The notes under the pieces were generated by a model. That model did not search any database and was not told the DNA's origin. It worked only from the letters and a program-made list of their open reading frames with translations. Both the position numbers and the translations under genes were made by a program. Shown here one piece after another: positions 41,655-50,278 of a stretch of 64,000 nucleotides of DNA (the first letter of the stretch is position 1; each line of letters starts with the position of its first letter). This stretch comes from Bacillota bacterium (GTDB lineage Bacteria > Bacillota > Clostridia > Christensenellales > UMGS416): the NCBI GenBank assembly GCA_023421955.1, contig JAEZSE010000043.1:62001-126000 (forward strand), written 5' to 3'.

Positions 41655-42281
41655 TTACAACTTGGAGTAGTATTCCACGACCAGGTGCTCGGAGAGCGTG
41701 AGATCCACATCGCTGCGCTCCGGCAAGGCCAGCACGCGGGCTTCCAGCGCATCGGCGTTGAAATCCAGCCACTTGGGCACATTGCGGGCCGGGCCTTCGC
41801 GCAGGGTCTTGAACAGCTCAACATCGCGGCTCCCCGCCTTGATGGTGATCACGTCGCCAACCTTGACCTGATAAGACGGGATATTGACCTTCTTGCCATT
41901 GACCAGCACATGGCTGTGCAGCGTCATCTGGCGGGCCTGGGCGCGGCTATCACCGAAACCCACGCGGTAGGCCACGTTGTCAAGCCTCAGCTCCAACAGC
42001 TGCAGCAGCATTTCGCCGGTGTTGCCGCGCTTGGTGCGGGCCAGGTCAAAGTAGCTGCGGAACTGGCCTTCCAACAGGCCGTAGGCACGGCGCATCTTCT
42101 GCTTTTCACGCAGCTGCATGCCGTAGTCGGACATCTTGCGGCGGCCGGGCTTGTGCTGGCCGGGCGGTGTGGGGCGCTTCACCACGGCGCATTTGCCGGA
42201 AAAGCACCTGTCGCCTTTCAAAAAGAGCTTGCATCCTTCCCTGCGGCAGATGCGGCAGGATGGACCTGTATATTTCGCCAT
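41655..42281 (-). CDS. rpsD: 30S ribosomal protein S4
   Basis: 208 residues. A zinc-binding N-terminus (CRICRREGCKLF then RCFSGKC, four cysteines) identifies the C+ form. The S4 RNA-binding domain follows with RLDNVAYRVGFG near 93. S4 nucleates assembly of the 30S body and often represses its operon. GAGGAGG is upstream of the ATG. Confidence 0.97.
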   Translation of the reverse strand: MAKYTGPSCRICRREGCKLFLKGDRCFSGKCAVVKRPTPPGQHKPGRRKMSDYGMQLREKQKMRRAYGLLEGQFRSYFDLARTKRGNTGEMLLQLLELRLDNVAYRVGFGDSRAQARQMTLHSHVLVNGKKVNIPSYQVKVGDVITIKAGSRDVELFKTLREGPARNVPKWLDFNADALEARVLALPERSDVDLTLSEHLVVEYYSKL

Positions 42282-42296
42282 TTCTGTTTCCTCCTC

Positions 42297-42695
42297 TTAC
42301 AGCCTTCTGCGCTTCGGCGGGCGGCAGCCGTTGTGCGGGATGGGGGTGACGTCCTTGATGACGGTCACTTCCAGACCTGCCGCCTGCAGGCTGCGGATGG
42401 CGGCCTCACGGCCCGAGCCGGGGCCTTTCACAAACACGTCCACGGAGCGCATACCGAACTCCACGGCAGCTTTCGCGGCGGCTTCTGCGGCCATCTGCGA
42501 GGCAAAGGGCGTGGACTTGCGGGAGCCCTTGAAGTTCAGGCTGCCCGAGCTGGACCACGACACCGCGTTGCCGGCAGGATCGGTGATCGTCACGATCGTG
42601 TTGTTGAATGAGGAATGTATGTGCGCAGCGCCATGCTCGATGTGTTTTTTCTCGCGGCGCTTCTTGACGACCTTTTTCTTCGCTGCGGTTGCCAC
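42297..42695 (-). CDS. rpsK: 30S ribosomal protein S11
   Basis: 132 residues. The GTG at 42695 was chosen: AAGGAGGG lies eight bases upstream and the product then starts with the family's (M)ATAAKKKVVKKR basic tail; the frame extends further only as antisense-like sequence over rpsM. SSFNNTIVTITDPAGN near 33 and the C-terminal NGCRPPKRRRL are conserved. S11 lines the platform at the E site. Confidence 0.97.
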   Translation of the reverse strand: MATAAKKKVVKKRREKKHIEHGAAHIHSSFNNTIVTITDPAGNAVSWSSSGSLNFKGSRKSTPFASQMAAEAAAKAAVEFGMRSVDVFVKGPGSGREAAIRSLQAAGLEVTVIKDVTPIPHNGCRPPKRRRL

Positions 42696-42714
42696 TTGGG
42701 TTACCCTCCTTCGG

Positions 42715-43086
42715 CTACTTCTTGTTCTTACGGATGCTGGTCTTGCGCGGGCCCTTGTGGGTGCGCGCGTTGGTGCGGGTGCCCTGTCCGCGGACGGGCA
42801 GGCCGCGCCTGTGGCGGATCCCGCGATAGCAGCCGATCTCAATCAGTCGCTTGATGTTCATCGAAACCTCACGGCGCAGGTCACCCTCCACCTTGAAGTT
42901 GTTTTCAATGTAGTTCCTGAGGCGGCCGACTTCCACTTCGGTGAGGTCGCGCACGCGTGTGTCGGGGTTGACCCCGGTCTCAGCCAGGATCTTGCGTGAA
43001 AGCGTGAGACCGATGCCATACAAATAGGTCAGGCCGATCTCCACGCGTTTGTCTCTGGGTAAATCTATACCGGATATGCGTGCCAT
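42715..43086 (-). CDS. rpsM: 30S ribosomal protein S13
   Basis: 123 residues. ARISGIDLPRDKRVEIGLTY at the N-terminus and the C-terminal RGQGTRTNARTHKGP tail, which contacts P-site tRNA, are intact. The start at 43086 is preceded by GGAGGTG with a roughly ten-base spacing. It is separated from rpmJ by 118 bases, a longer gap than elsewhere in the operon. Confidence 0.97.
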   Translation of the reverse strand: MARISGIDLPRDKRVEIGLTYLYGIGLTLSRKILAETGVNPDTRVRDLTEVEVGRLRNYIENNFKVEGDLRREVSMNIKRLIEIGCYRGIRHRRGLPVRGQGTRTNARTHKGPRKTSIRKNKK

Positions 43087-43204
43087 CTGGTTCTTGCACC
43101 TCCAAATTTCTGTGTCTATCGTGAAACCCCGCACTCCTCAGAGCAAGCCAACCGGATTACCAGTCAGCCAGCCGCGCTCTGGACCGGAGGCAGGGCAGGC
43201 GTGC

Positions 43205-43318
43205 CTATCCCTGTTTTTGCTTGTGGCGGGGGTTTTCGCAGATGACCATCACGCGGCCCTTGCGCTTGATGATCTTGCACTTCTCGCAGATTGCTTTGAC
43301 GGACGGTCTCACTTTCAT
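43205..43318 (-). CDS. rpmJ: 50S ribosomal protein L36
   Basis: 37 residues, MKVRPSVKAICEKC to the end RHKQKQG. Cys11, Cys14, Cys27 and His32 form the zinc site of the C+ type. GGAGGAG lies ahead of the ATG at 43318. It lies between infA and rpsM in the usual order. Confidence 0.96.
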   Translation of the reverse strand: MKVRPSVKAICEKCKIIKRKGRVMVICENPRHKQKQG

Positions 43319-43338
43319 GGTTTTGCTCCTCCTGTTTT

Positions 43339-43566
43339 CTACGACCGGGCTTTTCCGCGCCAGGTGATCCTTCCGCGGGTCAGGTCATAAGGCGATAATT
43401 CAATCGTAACTTTATCACCGGGCAAGATGCGGATGTAGTTCATGCGCAGCTTCCCCGAGATGTGCGCCAGTATCTTGTGGCCGTTGGGCAACTGGACCTC
43501 GAACATCGCATTCGGAAAGGCTTCTGTCACAACGCCTTCCACTTCGATTGAGTCCTGTTTCGACAA
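43339..43566 (-). CDS. infA: translation initiation factor IF-1
   Basis: 75 residues, one OB-fold: VEGVVTEAFPNAMFEVQLP and VTIELSPYDLTRGRITWR are near-universal. The start is a TTG at 43566 with AAGGAGGG seven bases ahead. IF-1 occupies the A site during initiation. Note that IF-1 and its neighbour both use TTG, which IF-3 normally discriminates against. Confidence 0.97.
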   Translation of the reverse strand: MSKQDSIEVEGVVTEAFPNAMFEVQLPNGHKILAHISGKLRMNYIRILPGDKVTIELSPYDLTRGRITWRGKARS

Positions 43567-43577
43567 GTTATCCCTCC

Positions 43578-43880
43578 TTATTTCCTGTCAAGAGCCTTGT
43601 CATTGGCCGTGTATCCCAAAGCTTCCAGACCCTTGCGGAGTTCCGCGTCCAACAGGGCAATGCCCTTGTCTTGCTTTTCGCGGACTACCGGTAGCTTGGT
43701 AGGCTTTGTGTCCAGATGCTTGAGCTTTTTCTTCTTCGGAGACCCGAGTTTCCTTAACTCCCCGTCGGCAATCAGCACATATTGAGTGTCCACCAAGCCA
43801 ACCACCACAAAGTAGCGACCGGCGTCTCTCCCGGCTCTGGACAATACGACCGTTCCCAGTTCGGGCGGCTGGTCGTTCAA
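43578..43880 (-). CDS. KOW-domain RNA-binding protein (L14e/L6e/L27e-like)
   Basis: 100 residues. The N-terminal KOW motif LGTVVLSRAGRDAGRYFVVVG is followed by a basic segment LGSPKKKKLKHL near 46-57. Such proteins sit between map and infA in many clostridia and resemble archaeal/eukaryotic L14e; binding to ribosomal RNA is expected but the role is not established. It starts with TTG at 43880, with GAGGAGGGG ahead. Confidence 0.88.
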   Translation of the reverse strand: MNDQPPELGTVVLSRAGRDAGRYFVVVGLVDTQYVLIADGELRKLGSPKKKKLKHLDTKPTKLPVVREKQDKGIALLDAELRKGLEALGYTANDKALDRK

Positions 43881-43898
43881 CGGATCCCCTCCTCGCTG

Positions 43899-44648
43899 TC
43901 AAGGCGCTGTCAGGATCTCCGCGCCGGTATCGGTAATCAGGATCGTTTCCTCATAGTGGGCGGAAAGCTTCCTGTCAGCCGTGCGAACCGTCCAGCCATC
44001 GTTTTCGTCCATCTCGATCCGCCATGTGCCCACGTTGATCATGGGCTCCAGACAGATCGTCATGCCCGCCTCCAGGCGGACTCCCCTGCCGGGTCTGCCA
44101 TAGTTGGGGATCTCGGGTTCCTCCCATAGATCTCTGCCTACACCGTGGCCGCATAAATCGCGCACCACCGAGTAGCCGTGGCTTTCGGCATGCTGCTGCA
44201 CTGCCCAGCCGATATCTCCGATGCGGGCTCCGGGCTTCATGACCTCAAAACCCTTTTGGAAGCATTCCTCGGTTACCTTCACCAGCTTTTCGGCTTCCTC
44301 GCTCACCTGCCCCACCAGAAAGGTGCGGGCCATGTCGCTGATGTAGCCGTCCAGCTTGATGCCCATATCAATGCCGATGATGTCGCCCTCTTTCAGTTTC
44401 CTTCCGGAGGGGATCCCGTGCACCACTTCCTCGTTGACCGAGGTGCACAAGCTGCCGGGGAAACCATGGTGACCCTTGAAGGCCGGCACACCGCCATGGG
44501 AGCGGATGAAACTCTCCGCTGCCCGATCCAATTCCAGCGTGGTGACGCCGGGTCGAACCATCGCCTTGAGCTCTTCCATACATTGGGCGGTCAAGCGGCA
44601 GGCTTCGGCGATCTTAGCTTGCTCCACCGCCGTCTTGAGCGTGATCAT
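43899..44648 (-). CDS. map: methionine aminopeptidase, type I
   Basis: 249 residues. It removes initiator methionine from nascent proteins. Metal ligands are visible as Asp in GIDMGI, Asp in SDMART, His in CGHGVGR, Glu in CLEPMI and Glu in HYEETILIT. HHGFPGSLCTSVNEEVVHG near 60 carries the substrate His. Its ATG overlaps the adk stop by four bases. Confidence 0.97.
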   Translation of the reverse strand: MITLKTAVEQAKIAEACRLTAQCMEELKAMVRPGVTTLELDRAAESFIRSHGGVPAFKGHHGFPGSLCTSVNEEVVHGIPSGRKLKEGDIIGIDMGIKLDGYISDMARTFLVGQVSEEAEKLVKVTEECFQKGFEVMKPGARIGDIGWAVQQHAESHGYSVVRDLCGHGVGRDLWEEPEIPNYGRPGRGVRLEAGMTICLEPMINVGTWRIEMDENDGWTVRTADRKLSAHYEETILITDTGAEILTAP

Positions 44649-45274
44649 CGCTTTGCTTCGATGGCGGAAACGACATCCTTGAAAACCACTTCAATGTCGC
44701 GGTCGCCGTCGATATTGACCAGAATTCCCTTACGTGCGTAGAAATCAATCAGGGGTTTGGTCTGCTCACCATAGACCTTCATGCGGTTGCGCACCGTGTC
44801 TTCGTTGTCATCGATACGCTGGTAAATCTCTCCGCCGCACTTAGGGCAATTGTCAGCACCATTCAGAGTATTCACATGGAGCGCTTCACCGCAGGCCTTG
44901 CACATGCGCCGGCCGGCAATCCTCGCAACAATGACATCCTCTTCGGCGTCCACGTTGATGGCAATGTCCAGGGCGGCAAAGCCTTCCAGGGCTTCCGCCT
45001 GGGGCACCGTGCGGGGGAAGCCGTCCAGCAGGAAACCCTTTTTGCAGTCATCCTTTGCCAGGCGTTCTTTCACAATGCCGACCACCACTTCGTCGGGCAC
45101 CAACCCGCCAGCCTCGATGATGGACTTTGCTGCCAGCCCCAACTCTGTGCCCTGCGCCATCGCCTCACGGAGCATCGCACCGGTGGAGATCTGCGGGAAA
45201 CCGTACTTCTCGGAAACCCGAACCGCTTGAGTGCCTTTGCCGGCCCCAGGGGGGCCTAGAAAAACCATCTTCAT
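44645..45274 (-). CDS. adk: adenylate kinase (zinc-lid form)
   Basis: 209 residues. The P-loop GPPGAGKGTQA is at residues 7-17. The long LID domain carries four cysteines (CKAC near 130 and CPKC near 150) that bind zinc, as in Gram-positive forms. It interconverts 2 ADP with ATP and AMP. It lies between secY and map, overlapping map by four bases. GAGGGTG precedes the ATG. Confidence 0.97.
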   Translation of the reverse strand: MKMVFLGPPGAGKGTQAVRVSEKYGFPQISTGAMLREAMAQGTELGLAAKSIIEAGGLVPDEVVVGIVKERLAKDDCKKGFLLDGFPRTVPQAEALEGFAALDIAINVDAEEDVIVARIAGRRMCKACGEALHVNTLNGADNCPKCGGEIYQRIDDNEDTVRNRMKVYGEQTKPLIDFYARKGILVNIDGDRDIEVVFKDVVSAIEAKR

Positions 45275-45284
45275 AAAAGCACCC

Positions 45285-46592
45285 TCAGTTCAGGAAGCCC
45301 TTGTAGTGCCGCATGAGCATCTGGGCTTCAATCTGTTTGCTCGTTTCCAGCGCCACGCCGACCATAATCAGCACGCTTGTCGCACCGAAGGGCTGGCTGG
45401 ATGTTGCGAACACGATGATAAACAGTGACGGAATCAGGCTCAGCAGCATGAAGAACAATGCGCTGAAGAGATTGATCCGGTTGCTGAGCTTCATCAGGTA
45501 GTCACTGGTGGGCTTGCCGGGGCGAATGCCTGGGATAAACCCGCCGTACTGCTGTATGTTCTTCGAGATGTCAATCGGGTTGAAGGACACCTGCGAGTAG
45601 AAGTACGTGAAGAAGATGATCAGCAGCGACTGGATAACCATATACCAGACACTGCGGGTATGCATCACGGCAAGATACGCCTTGGCGAAATGCCCAAACC
45701 AATTATCCTGGAGCTGGAACGAGTTCAGGATCAGGCCGGGGAAGCTAACCAGCGTCATTGCGAAGATCAACGGCATGACGCCGGAGTTGTTGAGCTTCAG
45801 CGGGATATGGGTGCTCTGCCCGCCATAGACCTTGCGGCCCACCATTCGCTTGGCATACTGCACTGGGATTCGACGCTGCCCCAAGTCAATATAGACCACA
45901 GCCAGGATGATCGCCAACGACATCGCAATGAATCCAAGCAATTTCACAACGTTGAAGCCATCGCCGGTAAGCGCAACCTCGCCTGCGTAACTGGGCAGGC
46001 GCGACACAATGTTCACGAAGATCAGCAGCGAGATGCCGTTGCCAACACCCTTTTCGGTGATCCTCTCGCCCATCCACATAGCCAACGCAGCACCAGCAGC
46101 TTGTACGACCAGAATCGTGATATAAGCGTACCAGTTGTTGTCCGTTAGGTATTTGCTAAACGCAATCAAATAGCCACCGGTTTGGATCAGTGACAACGCG
46201 ATTGAGCTGTAGCGGGTGTATTCGGTGAGCTTCTTGCGGCCCTCTTCGCCGCCCTCCTTGGCCAGCTTCTCCAATGCGGGGATCGCGACGGTCAGAAGTT
46301 GGATCACGATGGAGGCAGTGATGTAGGGCGTGATGCCCGTGGCGAAGATCGAGAAGTTGGAAACCGCGCCGCCGTTAAACATGTCCAATAGGCCGAACAT
46401 GCTCAGCATCGCCGATTGCGCGCCGGCGGTGCCGTTGGCCATGGCAGCGAAGGCATTCTGGATGTCCGACACGTTGACGAACGGCGTCCAGATATAGTTG
46501 CCGATGCGGAAGATAAACAGAACCAGGATCGTATATAGGATCTTGGCACGCACTTCCTTGATGCGCCAGGCGTTGCGGAGAATCTCTAACAT
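45285..46592 (-). CDS. secY: preprotein translocase subunit SecY
   Basis: 435 residues with ten expected membrane helices. GITPYITASIVIQLL near 85, the cytoplasmic loop KLAKEGGEEGRKKL near 108 and YFYSQVSFNPIDISKNIQ near 315 are signatures. It forms the protein-conducting channel. The ribosome site GAGGTGATC lies in the last codons of rplO, whose stop ends two bases before the ATG. Confidence 0.97.
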   Translation of the reverse strand: MLEILRNAWRIKEVRAKILYTILVLFIFRIGNYIWTPFVNVSDIQNAFAAMANGTAGAQSAMLSMFGLLDMFNGGAVSNFSIFATGITPYITASIVIQLLTVAIPALEKLAKEGGEEGRKKLTEYTRYSSIALSLIQTGGYLIAFSKYLTDNNWYAYITILVVQAAGAALAMWMGERITEKGVGNGISLLIFVNIVSRLPSYAGEVALTGDGFNVVKLLGFIAMSLAIILAVVYIDLGQRRIPVQYAKRMVGRKVYGGQSTHIPLKLNNSGVMPLIFAMTLVSFPGLILNSFQLQDNWFGHFAKAYLAVMHTRSVWYMVIQSLLIIFFTYFYSQVSFNPIDISKNIQQYGGFIPGIRPGKPTSDYLMKLSNRINLFSALFFMLLSLIPSLFIIVFATSSQPFGATSVLIMVGVALETSKQIEAQMLMRHYKGFLN

Positions 46593-46593
46593 C

Positions 46594-47034
46594 TCAGATC
46601 ACCTCGATGCTGCCCTTGGCGGACGTAATTTTCTCCTCTGCGGACTTGCTGAATTTCGTGGCCTTCACGGTCAGGCTCTTGGTGAGCTCGCCCCGGCCCA
46701 GGATCTTGACGCCGTTGAACTCCTTCTTGACGATGCCGACGGCCTTAAGCACATCGGGTGTTACAACGGTGCCGTTTTCAAACAGCTCCAGTTCTTCCAC
46801 ATTCACTTCGGCGTATTTCACGGCGAAGAAATTGGTGAAGCCGCGTTTCGGCAAGCGACGGTACAGCGGAAGCTGACCGCCTTCAAACCCGGGGCGCACG
46901 CCGCCGCCGGAACGGGCACCCTGGCCCTTGTGGCCACGGCCGCCGGTCTTGCCATTGCCGCTGCCCAGGCCGCGGCCCTTGCGCTTTTCCACTTTCCTGT
47001 GGCCTTCGGCAGGCTGTATCTCATGCAATTTCAT
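46594..47034 (-). CDS. rplO: 50S ribosomal protein L15
   Basis: 146 residues. MKLHEIQPAEGHRK and the glycine-rich GRGLGSGNGKTGGRGHKGQ segment, which threads into 23S rRNA, are typical. The ATG at 47034 has GGAGGG ahead. Confidence 0.97.
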   Translation of the reverse strand: MKLHEIQPAEGHRKVEKRKGRGLGSGNGKTGGRGHKGQGARSGGGVRPGFEGGQLPLYRRLPKRGFTNFFAVKYAEVNVEELELFENGTVVTPDVLKAVGIVKKEFNGVKILGRGELTKSLTVKATKFSKSAEEKITSAKGSIEVI

Positions 47035-47053
47035 GGTGTTCCCTCCGGCCCAA

Positions 47054-47239
47054 TCAAATCTCGTCCACGCACACAAGGTGTTTAACCTTGTAAATCATAC
47101 CACGGACGGCGTCGTTGTCGGGTAATACGACAAAGCTGTTCAGCTTCTTCAGGCCCATCGCTTCCACAGTGGCGCGGATGGCGGGCTTGCTGGAAATGGT
47201 GCTCTTCACCAGGGTAACTTTCAGTTGCTTTTCTGCCAT
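47054..47239 (-). CDS. rpmD: 50S ribosomal protein L30
   Basis: 61 residues: LKVTLVKSTISSKPAIRATV then GLKKLNSFVVLPD and GMIYKVKHLV, all standard for bacterial L30. GAGGGGC lies ahead of the ATG. Confidence 0.96.
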   Translation of the reverse strand: MAEKQLKVTLVKSTISSKPAIRATVEAMGLKKLNSFVVLPDNDAVRGMIYKVKHLVCVDEI

Positions 47240-47254
47240 TGCCCTGCCCCTCCG

Positions 47255-47800
47255 TTAACCCAGAATCTGCTCGACAGTTTTGCCGCGCAGACGGGCCACT
47301 TCCTCAGCAGACCTCAAGGAGGCCAGCCCTTCCAATGCCGCTTTCACGGCGTTGATGGGGTTATTCGAGCCATATGACTTGGTGCGGATGTTCTTCACTC
47401 CTGCCAACTCCAGCAATGCGCGAACAGAACCGCCTGCAATCACGCCTGTGCCTTCCTCGGCCGGGAACATGAGCACCATGCCCTTACCAAATTTGCCTTT
47501 GACCTCGTGGGGGATCGTGGTGCCATTCAGCGACACGGTCCTGATGTTTTTCTTGGCATCCTCGACGCCCTTGCGGATCGCCTCTGGAATTTCAGCGGCC
47601 TTGCCCTGGCCGATACCGACGCGGCCTTTGCCGTCGCCCACAACCATCAGAGCCGTGAAGCGGAAATTACGGCCGCCCTTTACTACCTTTGCCACGCGGT
47701 TGACCGCAACCAGCCTCTCCTGGAATTCCTGGGGCTCTCTGTCCCTGTCACGGTCGCGGCGGGGACCATCCCTGCGAGGTTCTCTATCCCTGAGTTCCAT
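47255..47800 (-). CDS. rpsE: 30S ribosomal protein S5
   Basis: 181 residues. A roughly 25-residue Arg/Asp-rich N-terminal extension (repeated RDRDRD-type) precedes the dsRNA-binding domain (RVAKVVKGGRNFRFTALMVV near 35) and the C-terminal GTGVIAGGSVRALLELAG block. S5 helps decoding fidelity and mRNA unwinding. The charged extension is longer than in Bacillus. Confidence 0.97.
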   Translation of the reverse strand: MELRDREPRRDGPRRDRDRDREPQEFQERLVAVNRVAKVVKGGRNFRFTALMVVGDGKGRVGIGQGKAAEIPEAIRKGVEDAKKNIRTVSLNGTTIPHEVKGKFGKGMVLMFPAEEGTGVIAGGSVRALLELAGVKNIRTKSYGSNNPINAVKAALEGLASLRSAEEVARLRGKTVEQILG

Positions 47801-47812
47801 CCGTTTCCCTCC

Positions 47813-48181
47813 TTAAAATTCCAGGCCGGCTTCGCGGGCACCGTCGGCAAGGCTTGAAACCCTACCGGTATACACATAGCCGCCACGATCAAACACAACG
47901 GCCTTGATGCCCTTTTCCAGAGCACGCTGTGCAACCAGCTTGCCCACAAACTTGGCGGCATCCTTTTTGGTGAGCTCGTTCACCTGTGCCTGCAGATCTT
48001 TCTCGGCCGTGGATGCGGAAGCCATTGTGTGACCAGCCACATCGTCAATGACCTGAGCGTAGATGTGGTTCAGGCTGCGGTATACGTTCAGGCGGGGACG
48101 CTCAGCTGTGCCTGCAACCTTGTTGCGGACGCGCTGGTGGCGCTTTTGCCTGTCTGCATTCTTGTCTGACTTGCTATACAT
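47813..48181 (-). CDS. rplR: 50S ribosomal protein L18
   Basis: 122 residues. RPRLNVYRSLNHIYAQVIDD near 28 and the C-terminal FDRGGYVYTGRVSSLADGAR block, which binds 5S rRNA, are intact. AAAGGGG precedes the ATG. Confidence 0.97.
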   Translation of the reverse strand: MYSKSDKNADRQKRHQRVRNKVAGTAERPRLNVYRSLNHIYAQVIDDVAGHTMASASTAEKDLQAQVNELTKKDAAKFVGKLVAQRALEKGIKAVVFDRGGYVYTGRVSSLADGAREAGLEF

Positions 48182-48199
48182 TCGGCTTTACCCCTTTCC

Positions 48200-48742
48200 T
48201 TACTTGCCGGCAGCCTTGCCTTCCTTGAGTTTGATCACTTCGCCGGCATAGCGGATGCCCTTGCCCATATAGGGTTCGGGTTCGCGGACACGGCGCACAT
48301 TGGCAGCCACGGCGCCCACCGCCTGCTTGTCAAAGCCCTTCACAACAATCTTGTTGGGTGCGGGCACCTCAAAGGAAATTCCCTTGGGCGGCAGCATTTC
48401 CACCGGGTGGGAGTAGCCCACGTTCAACAGCAGATTGGCACCATTCAACTGAGCACGGTAACCTGTGCCCACGATCTCAAGCTCCTTGGCAAAGCCGCCG
48501 GTCACACCGGTGACCATGTTGGAGATCAGTGTACGGTACAAGCCATGCATGGCCTTGTTTTCCTTCTGGTCATCGGGCCTGGTCACCTTGATCTCGCCGG
48601 CTTCCACATTGACGGAAATCGACGGCGCGATCTGCTGGGTGAGCTCGCCCTTGGGGCCCTTCACACGCACAACGTTACCAGCTTCTACAGCAACGGTCAC
48701 GCCTGCGGGAATCGCGATTACTTTTCTTCCGATTCGAGACAT
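48200..48742 (-). CDS. rplF: 50S ribosomal protein L6
   Basis: 180 residues. MSRIGRKVIAIPAGVTV starts the first of two homologous domains and RVREPEPYMGKGIRY is the C-terminal signature. The ATG at 48742 has GGAGGTG ahead; the longer frame reaches back over the rpsH end without a ribosome site. Confidence 0.97.
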   Translation of the reverse strand: MSRIGRKVIAIPAGVTVAVEAGNVVRVKGPKGELTQQIAPSISVNVEAGEIKVTRPDDQKENKAMHGLYRTLISNMVTGVTGGFAKELEIVGTGYRAQLNGANLLLNVGYSHPVEMLPPKGISFEVPAPNKIVVKGFDKQAVGAVAANVRRVREPEPYMGKGIRYAGEVIKLKEGKAAGK

Positions 48743-48764
48743 TTCATGCACCTCCGCTTTCCGC

Positions 48765-49166
48765 TTACCAGACGTAAGCGAGCACTTCGCCGCCAACGGA
48801 CTGCTTGCGAGCCTCGCGGTCGGTCATGATGCCCTTGGACGTCGAAATGATGACGATGCCCAGGCCGCCCAGCACCTTCGGAATATCGTCTTTGTTGGCA
48901 TAAACCCTGAGGCCGGGCTTGCTGATTCTCTTCAAGCCCTGAATCACCCTCTGGCCGCCGGGGCCATACTTGAGCGTTACGGTGATTTTGCCTTGATGGT
49001 TCTCGGTTTCCTCGAACTTCACGTTGCTGATATAACCCTCGTCCAGCAGGATCTGGGCGATCGCCTTCTTCATCTGAGAAGCAGGGATCACAACTTCGCG
49101 GGTCTTAGTGACCAGAGCGTTGCGGATGCGGGTGAGCATATCCGCGATGGGATCAGTTACATACAT
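48765..49166 (-). CDS. rpsH: 30S ribosomal protein S8
   Basis: 133 residues. DPIADMLTRIRNALVTK near the N-terminus and the C-terminal VIISTSKGIMTDREARKQ signature. S8 is the central-domain assembly protein and represses the spc operon in E. coli. GAGGAGG precedes the ATG. Confidence 0.97.
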   Translation of the reverse strand: MYVTDPIADMLTRIRNALVTKTREVVIPASQMKKAIAQILLDEGYISNVKFEETENHQGKITVTLKYGPGGQRVIQGLKRISKPGLRVYANKDDIPKVLGGLGIVIISTSKGIMTDREARKQSVGGEVLAYVW

Positions 49167-49180
49167 CTCGCTACCTCCTC

Positions 49181-49366
49181 TTACCAGCTCGCCTTGCGCA
49201 CGCCGGGGATCTGTCCTTTGTATGCCAGCACGCGGAAGCAGATGCGGCAGATGCCGTATTTGCGCAGCACCGAGTGGGGGCGGCCGCAGATCCGGCAGCG
49301 CGTATAGGCGCGGGTGGAGAACTTCGGTTCCCGCTGCTGTTTGATGATCATACTCTTCTTAGCCAT
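49181..49366 (-). CDS. rpsZ: 30S ribosomal protein S14, zinc type
   Basis: 61 residues. Two CxxC pairs (RCRICGR and GICRICF) twelve residues apart form the zinc ribbon of the short S14, typical of Gram-positives. It lies between rplE and rpsH. Confidence 0.97.
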   Translation of the reverse strand: MAKKSMIIKQQREPKFSTRAYTRCRICGRPHSVLRKYGICRICFRVLAYKGQIPGVRKASW

Positions 49367-49378
49367 CGGTTTTCCTCC

Positions 49379-49927
49379 CTATTGCTGCGCGCGCTGGAAA
49401 GGCATGCCCAGCAGCTCCAGCAGAGCGTGGGCCTCCTCATCCGTCTTGGCGGACGTGACGAAAATGATATCCATTCCGCGGATCTTCTCGATCTTGTCGT
49501 AGCTGATCTCGGGATAGATCAATTGTTCCTTGACGCCCATGGAGTAATTACCCCTGCCGTCGAAGGATGTATTGGATACACCGCGGAAGTCTCGAACACG
49601 AGGCAGTGCGATGGAGATGAACTTATCCACATACTGCCACATGCGTTCGCCGCGTAGTGTGACCTTCGCGCCTACGTTCATGCCTTCGCGCACCTTGAAG
49701 TTTGCCACAGACTTGCGGGCCTTGGTGATCACGGCCTTCTGCCCGGCAATGAGGGAAAGCTCGCCCACCGCTGTTTCCAGTGACCGGGCGTTGTCTTTGG
49801 CGTCGCCCAGGCCCATGTTGAGCACAACCTTCTCCAGGTGGGGGACTTCCATAACATTCTTGTAGCCGAAGCGCTTGATAAGCGCCGGCACCACTTCTTT
49901 GACGTACTTGTCCTTAAGCCTCGACAT
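49379..49927 (-). CDS. rplE: 50S ribosomal protein L5
   Basis: 182 residues. MSRLKDKYVKEVVPALIKRF at the start, KVVLNMGLGDA near 35 and RDFRGVSNTSFDGRGNYS near 118 are family blocks. It binds 5S rRNA and contacts P-site tRNA. The ATG at 49927 has GGAGGAAGG ahead. Confidence 0.97.
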   Translation of the reverse strand: MSRLKDKYVKEVVPALIKRFGYKNVMEVPHLEKVVLNMGLGDAKDNARSLETAVGELSLIAGQKAVITKARKSVANFKVREGMNVGAKVTLRGERMWQYVDKFISIALPRVRDFRGVSNTSFDGRGNYSMGVKEQLIYPEISYDKIEKIRGMDIIFVTSAKTDEEAHALLELLGMPFQRAQQ

Positions 49928-49946
49928 GGGTTCCTTCCTCCTTGCC

Positions 49947-50264
49947 TTAGTCCAGCACTTCCGAGCACTTGGCGCAGGCGCGGACCTTCGTGCCATCCGG
50001 CAGAATCTGGTGCCTGACCCTGACGGGCCGATCGCACTTGGGGCAATACAGCATCACCTTGGAGGCCGCGATTGCACCTTCCTGCTTGATGATGCCACCT
50101 ACCTGGGTGCGGCTGCGGGGCTTAACATGGCGGGTGAGCATATTGACACCTTCCACAAGCACCTTGCCCTCGGAAGGAAGCGCACCGATGACCTTGCCCT
50201 TTTTGCCCTCGTCCTTGCCGGAGATCACGACAACAGTGTCGTTTTTCTTGACGTGAAGCTTCAT
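49947..50264 (-). CDS. rplX: 50S ribosomal protein L24
   Basis: 105 residues, KOW domain VKKNDTVVVISGKDEGKKG followed by VNMLTRHVKP. It is an early assembly protein near the exit tunnel. GGGAGGAA precedes the ATG. Confidence 0.97.
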   Translation of the reverse strand: MKLHVKKNDTVVVISGKDEGKKGKVIGALPSEGKVLVEGVNMLTRHVKPRSRTQVGGIIKQEGAIAASKVMLYCPKCDRPVRVRHQILPDGTKVRACAKCSEVLD

Positions 50265-50278
50265 TTCCGATTCCTCCC

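Noticed and set aside
40917..42611. 564-codon frame antisense to rpoA and rpsD
   Set aside because: Same cause as the carB mirror; it spans two real genes and their gap and contains no family motif.
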